This document shows positions 1-7,989 of a stretch of 64,000 bases of DNA, piece after piece (within the stretch, counting starts at the first letter, position 1; the number at the start of each line of letters is the position of its first letter). The position numbers were made by a program, and so were the translations under genes. Under the pieces are notes generated by a model, which was given only the letters and a program-made list of their open reading frames with translations, was not told the origin of the DNA and made no database searches. This DNA comes from Pontibacter anaerobius. GTDB taxonomy: Bacteria; Bacteroidota; Bacteroidia; Cytophagales; Hymenobacteraceae. The stretch is taken from contig NZ_JAPFQO010000014.1 in the NCBI RefSeq assembly GCF_026241195.1, positions 1 through 64,000 on the forward strand, written 5' to 3'.

Positions 1-117
1 GACTACTACAGGGAAGTAGCTCCACAACTTAACGAACCGCTGTATGCGAGACCCGCTTGTACAGTGGTGTGAGAGGCGCTCCCCGCTACCTAACGGTGGC
101 GGGGCCGTCTACTCGAT
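1..117 (+). mobile_element. 3' end of a group II intron (domains V and VI)
   Basis: The stretch folds like the last two domains of a bacterial group II intron. Domain V is about 34-70: 36-44 pairs with 60-68 (one G-U pair), a two-base bulge lies at 57-58, and 46-48 pairs with 54-56 under a five-base loop. Domain VI follows: 81-90 pairs with 91-104 around a TAAC loop, then CTACTCGAT, the usual branch-point and 3' splice-site end, at 109-117. The reverse-transcriptase ORF would lie to the left, outside the window; no recognisable part of it is visible. The intron ends 8 bp beyond the stop codon of the opposite-strand DUF4286 gene, so it sits in non-coding DNA. The subclass cannot be decided from this fragment, and the exact last base (117 or 118) is uncertain. 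Confidence 0.78.
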
Positions 118-125
118 TGGCGGTT

Positions 126-458
126 CTATTCCGCTGCTTTGCGCTCCACGTTGCTAGCCACAACCTCCAGCATGGAGCGGAACACCACGTATTTGCCCTG
201 GTAGCGCTCGTGGTGGCGCATGTCAATCTCTGATGCGTGCTCACGCTGGTACTCTTCCAGGTCGTTGAGGCTGCGGCAGGTATACTGCACGGCATAGGTG
301 GTGCCGTCGTTGGCCACCTCATGCATCAGGCGGCTGATCTGGTTGCCAAGGAAAAAGCCCGTGCGCATTACCGCCGGAATGTGCTCCTCCTTCATCCACT
401 GCAGCCACTCATCGGCCACGGTGTTGTCTACACTTATGGTCTCGTTGTATAATATCAT
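126..458 (-). CDS. DUF4286 family protein
   Basis: A 110-residue protein of the DUF4286 family, small ferredoxin-like-fold proteins resembling antibiotic-biosynthesis monooxygenases; their function is unknown. The family opening MILYNETISVD is seen here, so I start at 458 rather than at an in-frame ATG at 494, which would add 12 unrelated residues. Further family features are the central W-x-x-W-M-K-E-E-H-I-P segment and the Q-Y-x-C-x-S-x-x-D-L-E-E-Y part. A TACTTTTG box ends 3 bases before the ATG, which also favours the shorter start and suggests a leaderless or nearly leaderless mRNA. The gene's 3' end is 8 bp from the group II intron. Confidence 0.85.
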   Translation of the reverse strand: MILYNETISVDNTVADEWLQWMKEEHIPAVMRTGFFLGNQISRLMHEVANDGTTYAVQYTCRSLNDLEEYQREHASEIDMRHHERYQGKYVVFRSMLEVVASNVERKAAE

Positions 459-461
459 ACC

Positions 462-469
462 CAAAAGTA
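462..469 (-). promoter_or_regulatory. Bacteroidota -7 box for the DUF4286 gene
   Basis: Minus-strand TACTTTTG matches the Bacteroidota -7 consensus TAnnTTTG and ends 3 bases before the chosen ATG. Transcription would then start at or very near the start codon. Confidence 0.5.
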
Positions 470-493
470 CGAAAAAGCAGGTTAACATGGCCA

Positions 494-536
494 AAACTAA
501 AAAGAACAGCCCATGCGGCTATGGCACGGGCTGCTC
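494..536 (-). terminator. rho-independent terminator
   Basis: On the minus strand a GC-rich stem (AGCAGCCC paired with GGGCTGTT, with further pairing inward) is followed by CTTTTTAGTTTT. It lies 33 bp beyond the stop of the lipoprotein gene at 569-1141 and upstream of the DUF4286 gene, so it separates these two minus-strand units. Confidence 0.7.
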
Positions 537-568
537 CTCACAGTTTAGGAATTTTAAACTTGTCGATC

Positions 569-1141
569 TTATTTGCAGCTCCAGCGCCCCACCGAGCCGT
601 CGTAGTAACCAGAGGTAGGGTTAGGCTGGTAGGCCAGCACCAGTGGGTCAGCATTGGCCTGTGGCACCAGTTGTAGCTGCCCCTGGCTTAACTGCAGAAA
701 AATTACGCCATCCTTATCAACCACCGCGCGCAGCGTGTGGGATTTATTATCAACCTTGTAGCTGTTGTTGCTGTTAAGGCCGGTGGCAGTTAGTTCGGTA
801 ACTATGTACACTTTCTGCTGAGAGAAGGCTCCTGAGTTTGCCAGCATCGCCTTGTTCTGGCTTTCAAGCTTTCCCCCGAACCACAAGTCTTCGCCCAGGC
901 AGTTGGAGGTGTTGGCAATCAGGTCGAAATAAACCTCATCGGATTGGTTCTCATAAGAAGCCACCGTTACAGACGGCACCTTTTTAGATGTTACTACAGC
1001 CACAGTAGCGTCTTGCTGCTTTTTATCTGCCTCACGCTCCACATGGGCAGAGCAGGCAGCTACAAAAAACAGGAACAGTAACAAGAAAGCGATTCGGTTT
1101 AAAACGGAAATAACAGAAGTAGAAGTTCTACGCATAGGCAT
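569..1141 (-). CDS. hypothetical lipoprotein
   Basis: A 190-residue predicted lipoprotein. The N-terminus has positive residues, a hydrophobic core (IAFLLLFLFFV) and a lipobox ending A-A-C near residue 30, so the mature protein would be anchored by lipid, probably in the outer membrane. The rest is soluble, with one further cysteine pair candidate (SNCLGEDLWF and the C-terminal SCK). I do not recognise a domain. A second ATG two codons in is an equally possible start. It is followed by its own terminator and has no obvious operon partner. Confidence 0.7.
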   Translation of the reverse strand: MPMRRTSTSVISVLNRIAFLLLFLFFVAACSAHVEREADKKQQDATVAVVTSKKVPSVTVASYENQSDEVYFDLIANTSNCLGEDLWFGGKLESQNKAMLANSGAFSQQKVYIVTELTATGLNSNNSYKVDNKSHTLRAVVDKDGVIFLQLSQGQLQLVPQANADPLVLAYQPNPTSGYYDGSVGRWSCK

Positions 1142-1403
1142 ATATATTATTAAATATGTTTTTAACTATATTTATTTATACTATGCGGCTTGAATTAATG
1201 TTGCTCCTGTGTTAGGAAATATTTAAAATATGCTCTTTGCAGGCGCTGGGGAGGGGTAGAGCAGGTAGCTGTTGTGCGTAGTGCTGCTTTATTCCTGATA
1301 GAGGTACGGGGGGAGGCGGCGGCTTTAAAAATGCCCTGCTTCAGGTGCAGGAGTGCAATTTTTGTGTTAGCTTAGCCTGCACTACACTTACAAACCATTT
1401 GCT
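1142..1403. other. intergenic, divergent; nothing identified
   Basis: A 262-bp divergent gap between the lipoprotein (minus) and the YdeI-like gene (plus). The left third is very A/T-rich, as expected for promoters, but no clean TAnnTTTG box stands out on either strand. No RNA gene or short ORF is convincing. Confidence 0.4.
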
Positions 1404-2042
1404 ATGGCAGACCTCGGAAAGAAACTACAGCTTAAAACGGAGCAGCCCCTGTTACTGTTGCAAGCCCCTGAAAAAGTAGCGCAGACGCTGCAGCAGGAGG
1501 GCTATACTTTTACAAAATCGGATGAGGCCCCAAGTATGGGCGCTTATGCAGCCGTGCTGTTGTTTGTGCAGCGTGCCGCCGAACTGGAGGCACTGGGGCC
1601 ACAGGCCTTGGCGCTGCTGCAGCCGGAAGGTATACTTTGGGTTGCTTACCCCAAAAAAACATCCGGCGTAAAAACCGACCTTACCCGCGACAAGGGCTGG
1701 CAGGTGATGGCGCAGATGCAGTACGAGGCGGTGCGCCAGGTGGCAGTGGATGATGTGTGGTCGGCGCTGCGGTTCAGGCATAAAACGGAGCGCAGGCAGG
1801 AGTCTATGTTCGGTGTAGACAGGCCTGGCATAGACCGCTCAACCAAAACCGTAGTGGTGCCGGAGGATATGAAGACGGCGCTGCAGGAGGCCGGGCTGCT
1901 GGAGGCTTTTGAAAGTATGGCTTTTACGCACCGCAAAGAGTACGTGGTGGCTGTGCTGGATGCCAAAAGGCCAGAAACCCGTGCCAGCCGTATTGCCAAA
2001 GCCGTGGAGGGTGCGGGCAGGGCGGCAGCGAAGAAAAGATAA
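1404..2042 (+). CDS. DUF3052-like / YdeI-OmpD-associated two-domain protein
   Basis: A 212-residue cytoplasmic protein in two parts. Residues ~1-125 look like DUF3052: a Rossmann-like half with LLLFVQRAAELEAL, then LWVAYPKKTSG and a DLTRDKGW segment. Residues ~140-212 look like the C-terminal part of YdeI/OmpD-associated proteins: VPEDMKTAL, GLLEAFESMAFTHRKEYV, AKRPETRASRIAKAVE. YdeI-like proteins have been linked to resistance to cationic peptides and bacteriocins, but no activity is established. The ATG at 1404 begins MADLGKKLQLK, usual for the family. It is a single-gene unit that ends at a bidirectional terminator. Confidence 0.78.
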   Translation: MADLGKKLQLKTEQPLLLLQAPEKVAQTLQQEGYTFTKSDEAPSMGAYAAVLLFVQRAAELEALGPQALALLQPEGILWVAYPKKTSGVKTDLTRDKGWQVMAQMQYEAVRQVAVDDVWSALRFRHKTERRQESMFGVDRPGIDRSTKTVVVPEDMKTALQEAGLLEAFESMAFTHRKEYVVAVLDAKRPETRASRIAKAVEGAGRAAAKKR

Positions 2043-2054
2043 CGTGCAGCAAGT

Positions 2055-2100
2055 ACAAAAAAAGGAGGCGCAGCTCTATGGCTGCGCCTCCTTTTTTTGT
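2055..2100. terminator. bidirectional terminator
   Basis: Perfect stem AGGAGGCGCAGC / GCTGCGCCTCCT with a 6-base loop, flanked by seven A on the left and seven T on the right, so it can act on both strands. It lies between the convergent genes at 1404-2042 and 2120-2650. Confidence 0.9.
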
Positions 2101-2119
2101 ACGCGTGTAGCTGTGGGGG

Positions 2120-2650
2120 CTACTGCAGCGAAACGGTGAAGTTCGCCTCAATGTCTGTATCACCAACAGAAACATCGCTGTTGTCATCCTTCAGGCCTTC
2201 CTGGTGCTTCAGGGTAACTCTCAGGGTACCAGACTCACCGGCGTTGCCCGTAATCATCCTTGTTCTCAGGCCAAGCGGGCGGCCATTGCTATCCAGGTCT
2301 TCCGGAATATTTTTCTGCACCACTAGCAGGTTTTCAGGGGCGTTAAAGAAGATCTCATGGTCTTCTGCCTCATTTCTTACCTCGGTGTGGAGGTTATCGT
2401 TAAGCGTGATAGTGGCGTTATACTGTGTGTTTGGTACTAGCTGCAACGTTGGCGTTGTGCCGGCCTCAAAAGTGGCTGTTGCTGTGTTAACGCCTTTGGC
2501 TGTAGATACTGGTTCCAGTGTCAGCGTTAACGAAGTAATGTTTTCACCTTCTTCAACTGGCTCCGGATCGTCATCGCCGCAGGAGGTAGAAGAGATAAGA
2601 AGAGCGCCTAGTAAGAATGCAGTAAGATAAGGTTTAAATAGTTTTTTCAT
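2120..2650 (-). CDS. lipoprotein encoded with a TonB-dependent receptor
   Basis: A 176-residue predicted lipoprotein: MKKLFKPYLTAFLLGALL, then lipobox I-S-S-T-S-C at about residue 24, then an acidic linker (GDDDPEPVEEGE). The mature part has repeated Thr-rich beta strands (TSLTLTLEP, TATITLND) and an acidic stretch EVRNEAEDHEIFF. Proteins of this type commonly lie next to TonB-dependent receptors in Bacteroidota and are probably surface or periplasmic partners; no biochemical role is known to me. It is the last gene of a three-gene minus-strand set (5604 to 2120), 59 bp after the receptor. Confidence 0.72.
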   Translation of the reverse strand: MKKLFKPYLTAFLLGALLISSTSCGDDDPEPVEEGENITSLTLTLEPVSTAKGVNTATATFEAGTTPTLQLVPNTQYNATITLNDNLHTEVRNEAEDHEIFFNAPENLLVVQKNIPEDLDSNGRPLGLRTRMITGNAGESGTLRVTLKHQEGLKDDNSDVSVGDTDIEANFTVSLQ

Positions 2651-2709
2651 GATATAGCTGTTAAGGAATGTACAACAATACGAGTTTTTAAAATAAATGA
2701 TACTTAAAA

Positions 2710-5109
2710 TTACGATTTGCTAAAATTGAGCGGCACCCGGATGCGCAACATCAACAACCGGCCCGGCTCGTCGGCAAAGTAGCGCAGCTTGTTCAGGTAT
2801 TCGCGGTAGGTGGTGTTTAGCAGGTTATTACCAGTAATGCCAACCTCCACGGGTTGCCTGCCAAAGCGAATCGTAGTGCCCGCCTCTGCCTGCAAAAGAA
2901 AATATCCGGCCGGCGCCGGTGCAAAGTCCTGCTCTGTGTTCTCCGGTACCCGCTTCTGCTCCGTCACATACACCCCTCCCACCGATAAGTAGGCATCCGA
3001 TAATTTACTGCTGCCCTTGTGCCCGAACTCATAGCGCAGGCTATTATCGAAACGGTTGGATGGCATGTAGATCAGGTAGTCATCTGTGTCAAGGTTGCGG
3101 GCGTAGAGCAGCGAGGTCTTCGACTCCAGCATCAGGCCTTCAGCAATTTTGTAATCCAGATTCAGGTCTGCGCCAGTCAGGGTAGCATTGGCCTGGGTGT
3201 ACTTAAAAGCCGGAAAAGCTCCGCGCACCGTCAGGATCGGCTCGGGTTGCGGCGCCAGGTAGATAAAATTGCGGATGTAGTTGTGGTACACGCTCAGGGC
3301 ACCATTCAGGCGCGGATTGCTGAAGTAATCCACCGATAGCTCCAGGTTGTACGCCTGCTCCGACTTCAGTGTAGGGTCGCCCTCCTCGTAAGTGGCTGCG
3401 CTGTGGTGCACACCTTCACTGAAGAGCTCGTTAGCACCGGGGGCACGCCAGGCCGAGGTGGCACTCAGACCAAAGGTAAAATGATAGCCCACATCGTACA
3501 TGGCCCCTAAGATACCGGATATATTGTTGAAATCATATGTTGGCTGTATCAGGCTCCGGTCACTCTCGAATTTCTTTACCTGCAGGTGCTTGTAGTCATA
3601 GCGCAGGCCTGCCTCCAGCTGCAGCCGGTCTTTCTTCCATTTCTCAGTGGCAAAAGCGCCTGCCGTTACGCTCGTAAAGTATGGCAGAAAGTCGCTGTAC
3701 TGGTAATTGTTTTTCTGGTAGATGGTGCTCATGCCCACAGCCCCTGAAAAGTTACCAAGTGGCTTGTGCTCAAAAACGGCCTCGGTGGTATGCGTGTTTA
3801 GTGTGAGCTGCAAGGATGGCGAAGTGTTGCTGCCGCGGCGCAACTCATACTCCTCGCGCAGGTTGCGCTGCCAGCCATACACAAACTCCAGCTTGCCGGC
3901 CTCGCCCAGGTGCCAGTAACCCTTTGCCTTCAGCAGGTCGTGCTGCACAGCCTGGTAAGGGCTGCTGATGTCGTAGGTAAACTCTGCCTTATCAGCCCGG
4001 CTGGGCTTGCCGCGCTCAATAGCGTAGAGCAAATCCTGCACACTGCCAATGTGTGACTCGCGCAAAATACCAAGCTTGGTGTCGAAGTGGCTGAAGTAAA
4101 GCTCTGCGCCATACTTTTCTTTGCTATAACCAACCGCTGCCGAGAAGTTCTGCTCCTCCAGGCCGGTGTTCTCCAGGTAATAATCCGGGGTTTTGGCGTT
4201 GCCGGCTTTGCGTAGCGTGCCCTGCACGCGCCAGCTTAGCGGCGGAAGCTTCTCAAAATTACCCTCTATGGTGGCAGAAGTGGCCAGTTGGCGGTTGTTG
4301 GTGCTGCCCAGCAGGTGCAGGTCGCCGGTAATGCCGGGTGTTGTAGGCAGCTCCTTTGGCTCCACCAGCACTACACCGCCAATGGCATCGGCCCCGTAGC
4401 GCACGCCGGCTGCGCCTTTTATCACCTTCATCTCAGCAGCCACAAACGGGTCGATCTCCGGTGCGTGCTCTGCGCCCCACTGCTGCCCCTCCTGCCGCAC
4501 GCCGTTGTTAAGCAGCAACACGCGGTTACTGTGCAGGCCGTGAATAACAGGTTTGGAAATAGTGGGGCCGGTTTGCAGTACCGTGACCCCGGCAATGCCT
4601 TGCAGGGTCTCAGCCAGTGCCAGGCCGCGCGTCCTTTCCAGTTCCTGCCCGGACAGCGTGTGCTGCGTCTGTGCTTGCGCCTTCAGGTGCTCGCCTGTTA
4701 CCTCCACGGTCCGCAGCATGCGGGCATCGGAGTGCAGTTGCAGGTCGCGGGTAGAGGAGCTGCTTAATTTCACATTGAAACGTTCGGTTTCGTATCCAAC
4801 ATAGGTTACCTGAAACATGTAGGTGCCACGGCAGAGCTGGTGGAAATGGTAGTTTCCGTACTCATCCGTGATGGCAGATCTGTCCAGCTCGGGCAGGTAA
4901 ATAGTAGCACCAGGCAGTGCCTCGCGCGTGTCGTGGTCCAGCACCTTGCCCGATAGGGTAAGGCCGCAGTCCTGCGCCGCCTCCTCCAGCAGCGGCGCCG
5001 GCAACGACTGCGCCAGCAACCGGGGCGTTTGCAGCGCCAGCAGCGCCAAGGCAAAAAGTATACTTCTCCGGATTGATTTCGTCTTCAACACTTCTTCGGT
5101 TTTCAGCAA
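2710..5109 (-). CDS. TonB-dependent receptor, probably for a metal
   Basis: A 799-residue outer-membrane receptor. Order: signal peptide (~1-34), carboxypeptidase-like regulatory beta-sandwich (~48-130, LSGKVLDHDTREALPGATIYLPEL), plug (~140-255, with SKPVIHGLHSNRVLLLNNG and GVRYGADAIGGVV) and a 22-strand-type barrel ending in NFSKS. The plug has an H-G-L-H motif and GQQWGAEHAPEIDPF, features shared with ZnuD-like and related metal receptors, and the gene upstream encodes a His-rich secreted protein. Zinc or copper uptake is therefore a reasonable inference, but the substrate is not shown by the sequence. The ATG at 5109 gives a normal signal peptide. Confidence 0.88.
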   Translation of the reverse strand: MLKTEEVLKTKSIRRSILFALALLALQTPRLLAQSLPAPLLEEAAQDCGLTLSGKVLDHDTREALPGATIYLPELDRSAITDEYGNYHFHQLCRGTYMFQVTYVGYETERFNVKLSSSSTRDLQLHSDARMLRTVEVTGEHLKAQAQTQHTLSGQELERTRGLALAETLQGIAGVTVLQTGPTISKPVIHGLHSNRVLLLNNGVRQEGQQWGAEHAPEIDPFVAAEMKVIKGAAGVRYGADAIGGVVLVEPKELPTTPGITGDLHLLGSTNNRQLATSATIEGNFEKLPPLSWRVQGTLRKAGNAKTPDYYLENTGLEEQNFSAAVGYSKEKYGAELYFSHFDTKLGILRESHIGSVQDLLYAIERGKPSRADKAEFTYDISSPYQAVQHDLLKAKGYWHLGEAGKLEFVYGWQRNLREEYELRRGSNTSPSLQLTLNTHTTEAVFEHKPLGNFSGAVGMSTIYQKNNYQYSDFLPYFTSVTAGAFATEKWKKDRLQLEAGLRYDYKHLQVKKFESDRSLIQPTYDFNNISGILGAMYDVGYHFTFGLSATSAWRAPGANELFSEGVHHSAATYEEGDPTLKSEQAYNLELSVDYFSNPRLNGALSVYHNYIRNFIYLAPQPEPILTVRGAFPAFKYTQANATLTGADLNLDYKIAEGLMLESKTSLLYARNLDTDDYLIYMPSNRFDNSLRYEFGHKGSSKLSDAYLSVGGVYVTEQKRVPENTEQDFAPAPAGYFLLQAEAGTTIRFGRQPVEVGITGNNLLNTTYREYLNKLRYFADEPGRLLMLRIRVPLNFSKS

Positions 5110-5280
5110 TAAGAATAAAGGAGGCTATAACAAGTATAGCCAGATGCCCGGTGTTGGCTGCTACTGTGCCAAAAGCAAAGGCAGGCCCGCAGGACTGTTT
5201 GAAAGTATAAAAAAGGATGTGTGCACCTGCCTTAGTCATACTTTGCAAAGTATAATTAAGCCGTGCAGGGTAGCTGAAGA

Positions 5281-5604
5281 TCAGGCCACAGGCGGGCCGC
5301 GAAGAAAGTATAAACCGGGTTTACTGCCTTGCCAGCTGCGTGTATAGGCAGTGGCGTAAACAGCGGTATGGATAGTAGTTGTAAAACTTAGTGAAAGCGC
5401 CTCGCCCTGGTACGGCGTGTTAAACACATCCTCTACCTGGCAGTGCTTGTGCTTTAGGCCGATCTGTGGCTTGTGCGGGTCGGCCTGCTCGGTGTGTACC
5501 GTGTGCGTGTGCGGGTGCAGCTCCTGGATAAGTTCATCCGGAACCATGGCCCTGCTAAACAGCAGCAGCAGTATGAGCGCGATATGTTGGATGTAACGGT
5601 GCAC
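5281..5604 (-). CDS. small His-rich secreted protein upstream of the receptor
   Basis: A 107-residue protein starting at a GTG. It has a signal peptide (IALILLLLFSRA) and then many histidines: ELHPHTHTVHTE, DPHKP and KHKHCQVEDVF. The HxHC motif plus the C-terminal Y-F-L-R-G-P-P signature recalls small metal-binding proteins found before TonB receptors in Bacteroidota. I infer periplasmic metal binding or handover to the receptor at 2710-5109; no enzyme domain is visible. A TATCTTTG promoter box stands 20 bp upstream, so this is the first gene of the operon. The 171-bp gap before the receptor holds nothing else that I recognise. Confidence 0.68.
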   Translation of the reverse strand: MHRYIQHIALILLLLFSRAMVPDELIQELHPHTHTVHTEQADPHKPQIGLKHKHCQVEDVFNTPYQGEALSLSFTTTIHTAVYATAYTRSWQGSKPGLYFLRGPPVA

Positions 5605-5623
5605 CTGAGCTTTAGAACAAAAA

Positions 5624-5631
5624 CAAAGATA
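5624..5631 (-). promoter_or_regulatory. -7 box of the metal-receptor operon
   Basis: Minus-strand TATCTTTG fits TAnnTTTG and lies 20 bp before the GTG at 5604. Upstream on the same strand is TGCAACA, resembling half of a zinc-regulator (Zur) site, but no second half is clear. Confidence 0.55.
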
Positions 5632-5800
5632 GATTAAATTCCACAGTGTTGCATTTATAACCTGCTTCTGTTCATACTTTTATTGTACGTGCAAGTATAA
5701 AATGGATGTTTCGTGTAGAGGTTTAGATGGCTTTTTGTGCCTATGGTTTAATCTGGAAGTATAAAACCCTGCCGAAGCGGTTGTTTTTTTCGGCGCATTC

Positions 5801-5813
5801 TGACAACCTGTCA
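5801..5813. promoter_or_regulatory. inverted repeat upstream of htpG
   Basis: TGACA-ACC-TGTCA is a perfect 5-3-5 inverted repeat 87 bp before htpG in a 296-bp divergent gap. It could be an operator for heat-shock control. The same gap holds five AAGTATA/AAGTATG motifs (for example 5693, 5854, 5891). Confidence 0.35.
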
Positions 5814-5900
5814 CAAATGCAGCCTCTGGAACAGGATTTGAAAGTATGGCTCAAGTATAAAATCAGCAAAAGATCAAACTTAACCTATAAAGTATAGACA

Positions 5901-7718
5901 ATGGAAGAAAGAGGTAATATCTCCATCCACACCGAGAATATTTTCCCGATCATCAAGAAGTTCCTGTACTCCGACCACGAGATTTTCCTGCGCGAGCTGG
6001 TGAGCAACGCCGTGGACGCTACGCAGAAAATCAAGCGCCTCTCGTCTATCGGCGAGTATACCGGCGACCTGGGCGAGCTGAAGGTGACAGTGGCCGTTGA
6101 CAAGGACGCCAAAACCATCACCATCTCCGATAACGGCATCGGCATGACGGCCGAGGAGATCAAGAAGTACATCAACCAGATCGCATTTTCGGGTGCCACC
6201 GAGTTTGTGGAGCGCTACAAGGAGTCTGGCGACAAGGATCAGATCATCGGCCAGTTTGGTTTGGGCTTCTACTCTGCCTTTATGGTGGCCGAGCGCGTTG
6301 AGATCGTTACCAAATCTTACAGAGACGAAACCGAGCCAGCGCACTGGACCTGCGACGGCAGCACCGAGTTTGCCATTGCCCCTGCCCACAAGGAAACGCG
6401 CGGCACCAACGTTATCCTGAACGTAGCCTCTGACTCAGAAGAGTTTTTGGAGCCGGTGCGCATCCGCACCATACTTGATAAGTACTGCAAGTTTTTGCCG
6501 GTGCCGGTGGAGTTTGAGGGCGAGATCATTAACAACCCGAACCCGATCTGGACCAAGCAGCCATCCGAGCTTAAGGACGAGGATTACAAGGAGTTCTACA
6601 CAGAGCTGTACCCGATGTCGGAGCCGCCGCTGTTCTGGATCCACCTGAACGTGGACTATCCGTTCAACCTGACCGGTATTTTATACTTCCCTAAGATCAA
6701 GAACGAGTTTGAGCTGCAGCGCAACAAGATACAGCTGTACTCGCGCCAGGTGTTTATTACCGATGAGGTGAAGGACGTGGTGCCGGAGTTCCTGATGCTG
6801 CTGCACGGTATCATTGACTCGCCGGACATTCCGCTGAACGTGAGCCGCTCTTTCCTGCAGGCTGACTCCAGCGTGAAGAAGATCAATACCTACATCACCA
6901 AGAAAGTAGCTGATAAACTGGCCGAGATCTTCAAAAAAGACCGCACCGCCTTCGAAACGAACTGGGACGACATCAGCGTGTTTGTGAAGTATGGCATGCT
7001 CTCAGACGATAAGTTCTATGAGAAAGCCAAGGACTTTGTGCTGCTGCAGAACACCTCGGGCAAATATTATACTTTAGAGGAGTATAAAACCCAGGTGGAG
7101 GCCAACCAGAAAGACAAGAACGAGCAGTTGGTGCTGCTCTACACCACCGATGCCGACAAGCAGCACGCTTACGTGGAGGCGGCCGAGAACCGCGGCTACG
7201 ACGTGCTGAAGCTGGATACGGTGATCGATAGCCACTTTATCGGCATGCTGGAGCAGAAGCTGGAGAAAACAACCCTTAAGCGCGTAGACTCCGAAACGAT
7301 TGACAAGCTGATAGAGAAGGATGAGGCGAAGGAGAGCGTGCTGAGCGATACCGAGAAAGAGGACCTGAAGAAGGTGTACGAAGAGGCTATCGACAACAAG
7401 AACATGATGGTAGAGGTGGCGCCGATGTCGCCGGACGATGCGCCGCTGGTGATCACACTGCCGGAGTTTATGCGCCGCATGAAGGACATGAGTCGTGCTG
7501 GCGGTGGCGGCATGATGTTTATGGGCGATATGCCGGACACTTACAACGTGACCATCAATGCCAACCATCCGCTTAACCAGCGCGTACTCAAGGCAGAGGA
7601 AAAAGGCAAACTGGCCCGTCAGGCCTTCGATCTGGCGCTGCTGTCGCAGAACATGCTGTCGGGTGCCGCCCTCACCAGCTTCGTAAAGCGCAGCTTCGAC
7701 CTCATGACAAAAGAATAG
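5901..7718 (+). CDS. htpG: molecular chaperone HtpG (Hsp90)
   Basis: A 605-residue Hsp90-family ATP-driven chaperone, close to the usual bacterial length (~620). The N-terminal ATPase shows ELVSNAVDA (32-40), DNGIGM (77-82) and GQFGLGFYSAF (117-127). The middle domain follows, with NVSRSFLQ, and the C-terminal dimerisation part ends in SFVKRSFDLM. It acts in the cytoplasm on a subset of client proteins under stress. It is a single-gene unit with its own terminator and a possible operator at 5801-5813. Codon use is strongly biased, as expected for a well-expressed gene, and the gene has few AAGTATA motifs compared with its flanks. Confidence 0.98.
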   Translation: MEERGNISIHTENIFPIIKKFLYSDHEIFLRELVSNAVDATQKIKRLSSIGEYTGDLGELKVTVAVDKDAKTITISDNGIGMTAEEIKKYINQIAFSGATEFVERYKESGDKDQIIGQFGLGFYSAFMVAERVEIVTKSYRDETEPAHWTCDGSTEFAIAPAHKETRGTNVILNVASDSEEFLEPVRIRTILDKYCKFLPVPVEFEGEIINNPNPIWTKQPSELKDEDYKEFYTELYPMSEPPLFWIHLNVDYPFNLTGILYFPKIKNEFELQRNKIQLYSRQVFITDEVKDVVPEFLMLLHGIIDSPDIPLNVSRSFLQADSSVKKINTYITKKVADKLAEIFKKDRTAFETNWDDISVFVKYGMLSDDKFYEKAKDFVLLQNTSGKYYTLEEYKTQVEANQKDKNEQLVLLYTTDADKQHAYVEAAENRGYDVLKLDTVIDSHFIGMLEQKLEKTTLKRVDSETIDKLIEKDEAKESVLSDTEKEDLKKVYEEAIDNKNMMVEVAPMSPDDAPLVITLPEFMRRMKDMSRAGGGGMMFMGDMPDTYNVTINANHPLNQRVLKAEEKGKLARQAFDLALLSQNMLSGAALTSFVKRSFDLMTKE

Positions 7719-7745
7719 TACGTTTATTATAATACCTAACAGTGA

Positions 7746-7775
7746 AGGCAGTACCCTCTGGGTGCTGCCTTTTTT
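7746..7775 (+). terminator. terminator of htpG
   Basis: Stem GGCAGTACCC / GGGTGCTGCC with a TCT loop followed by TTTTTT, 28 bp after the htpG stop. Confidence 0.88.
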
Positions 7776-7877
7776 GCTGCCGGGCCAGCCGGCAAGTATA
7801 AATGAAACTTACCAGCGCCGCCCGGAGTTATAGGCACTTAGCCGCGTGTTGGTGCGTATACTTATAATGTGCATCTT

Positions 7878-7885
7878 TACGTTTG
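7878..7885 (+). promoter_or_regulatory. -7 box for the MORN-like lipoprotein gene
   Basis: TACGTTTG matches TAnnTTTG and would give a leader of about 100 nt before the TTG at 7990. Between the two are an AAGTATA copy (7930) and short repeats of CATTCA. Confidence 0.45.
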
Positions 7886-7989
7886 GGATAAAGGTTAAAT
7901 TGCTTAATTGAGGGTTGCTACTGTTGTAGGTGAGCAAGTATAGCCAGGTTTATTAAGCATTCACTCAGTCAAAAATCATTCATTCAAAA

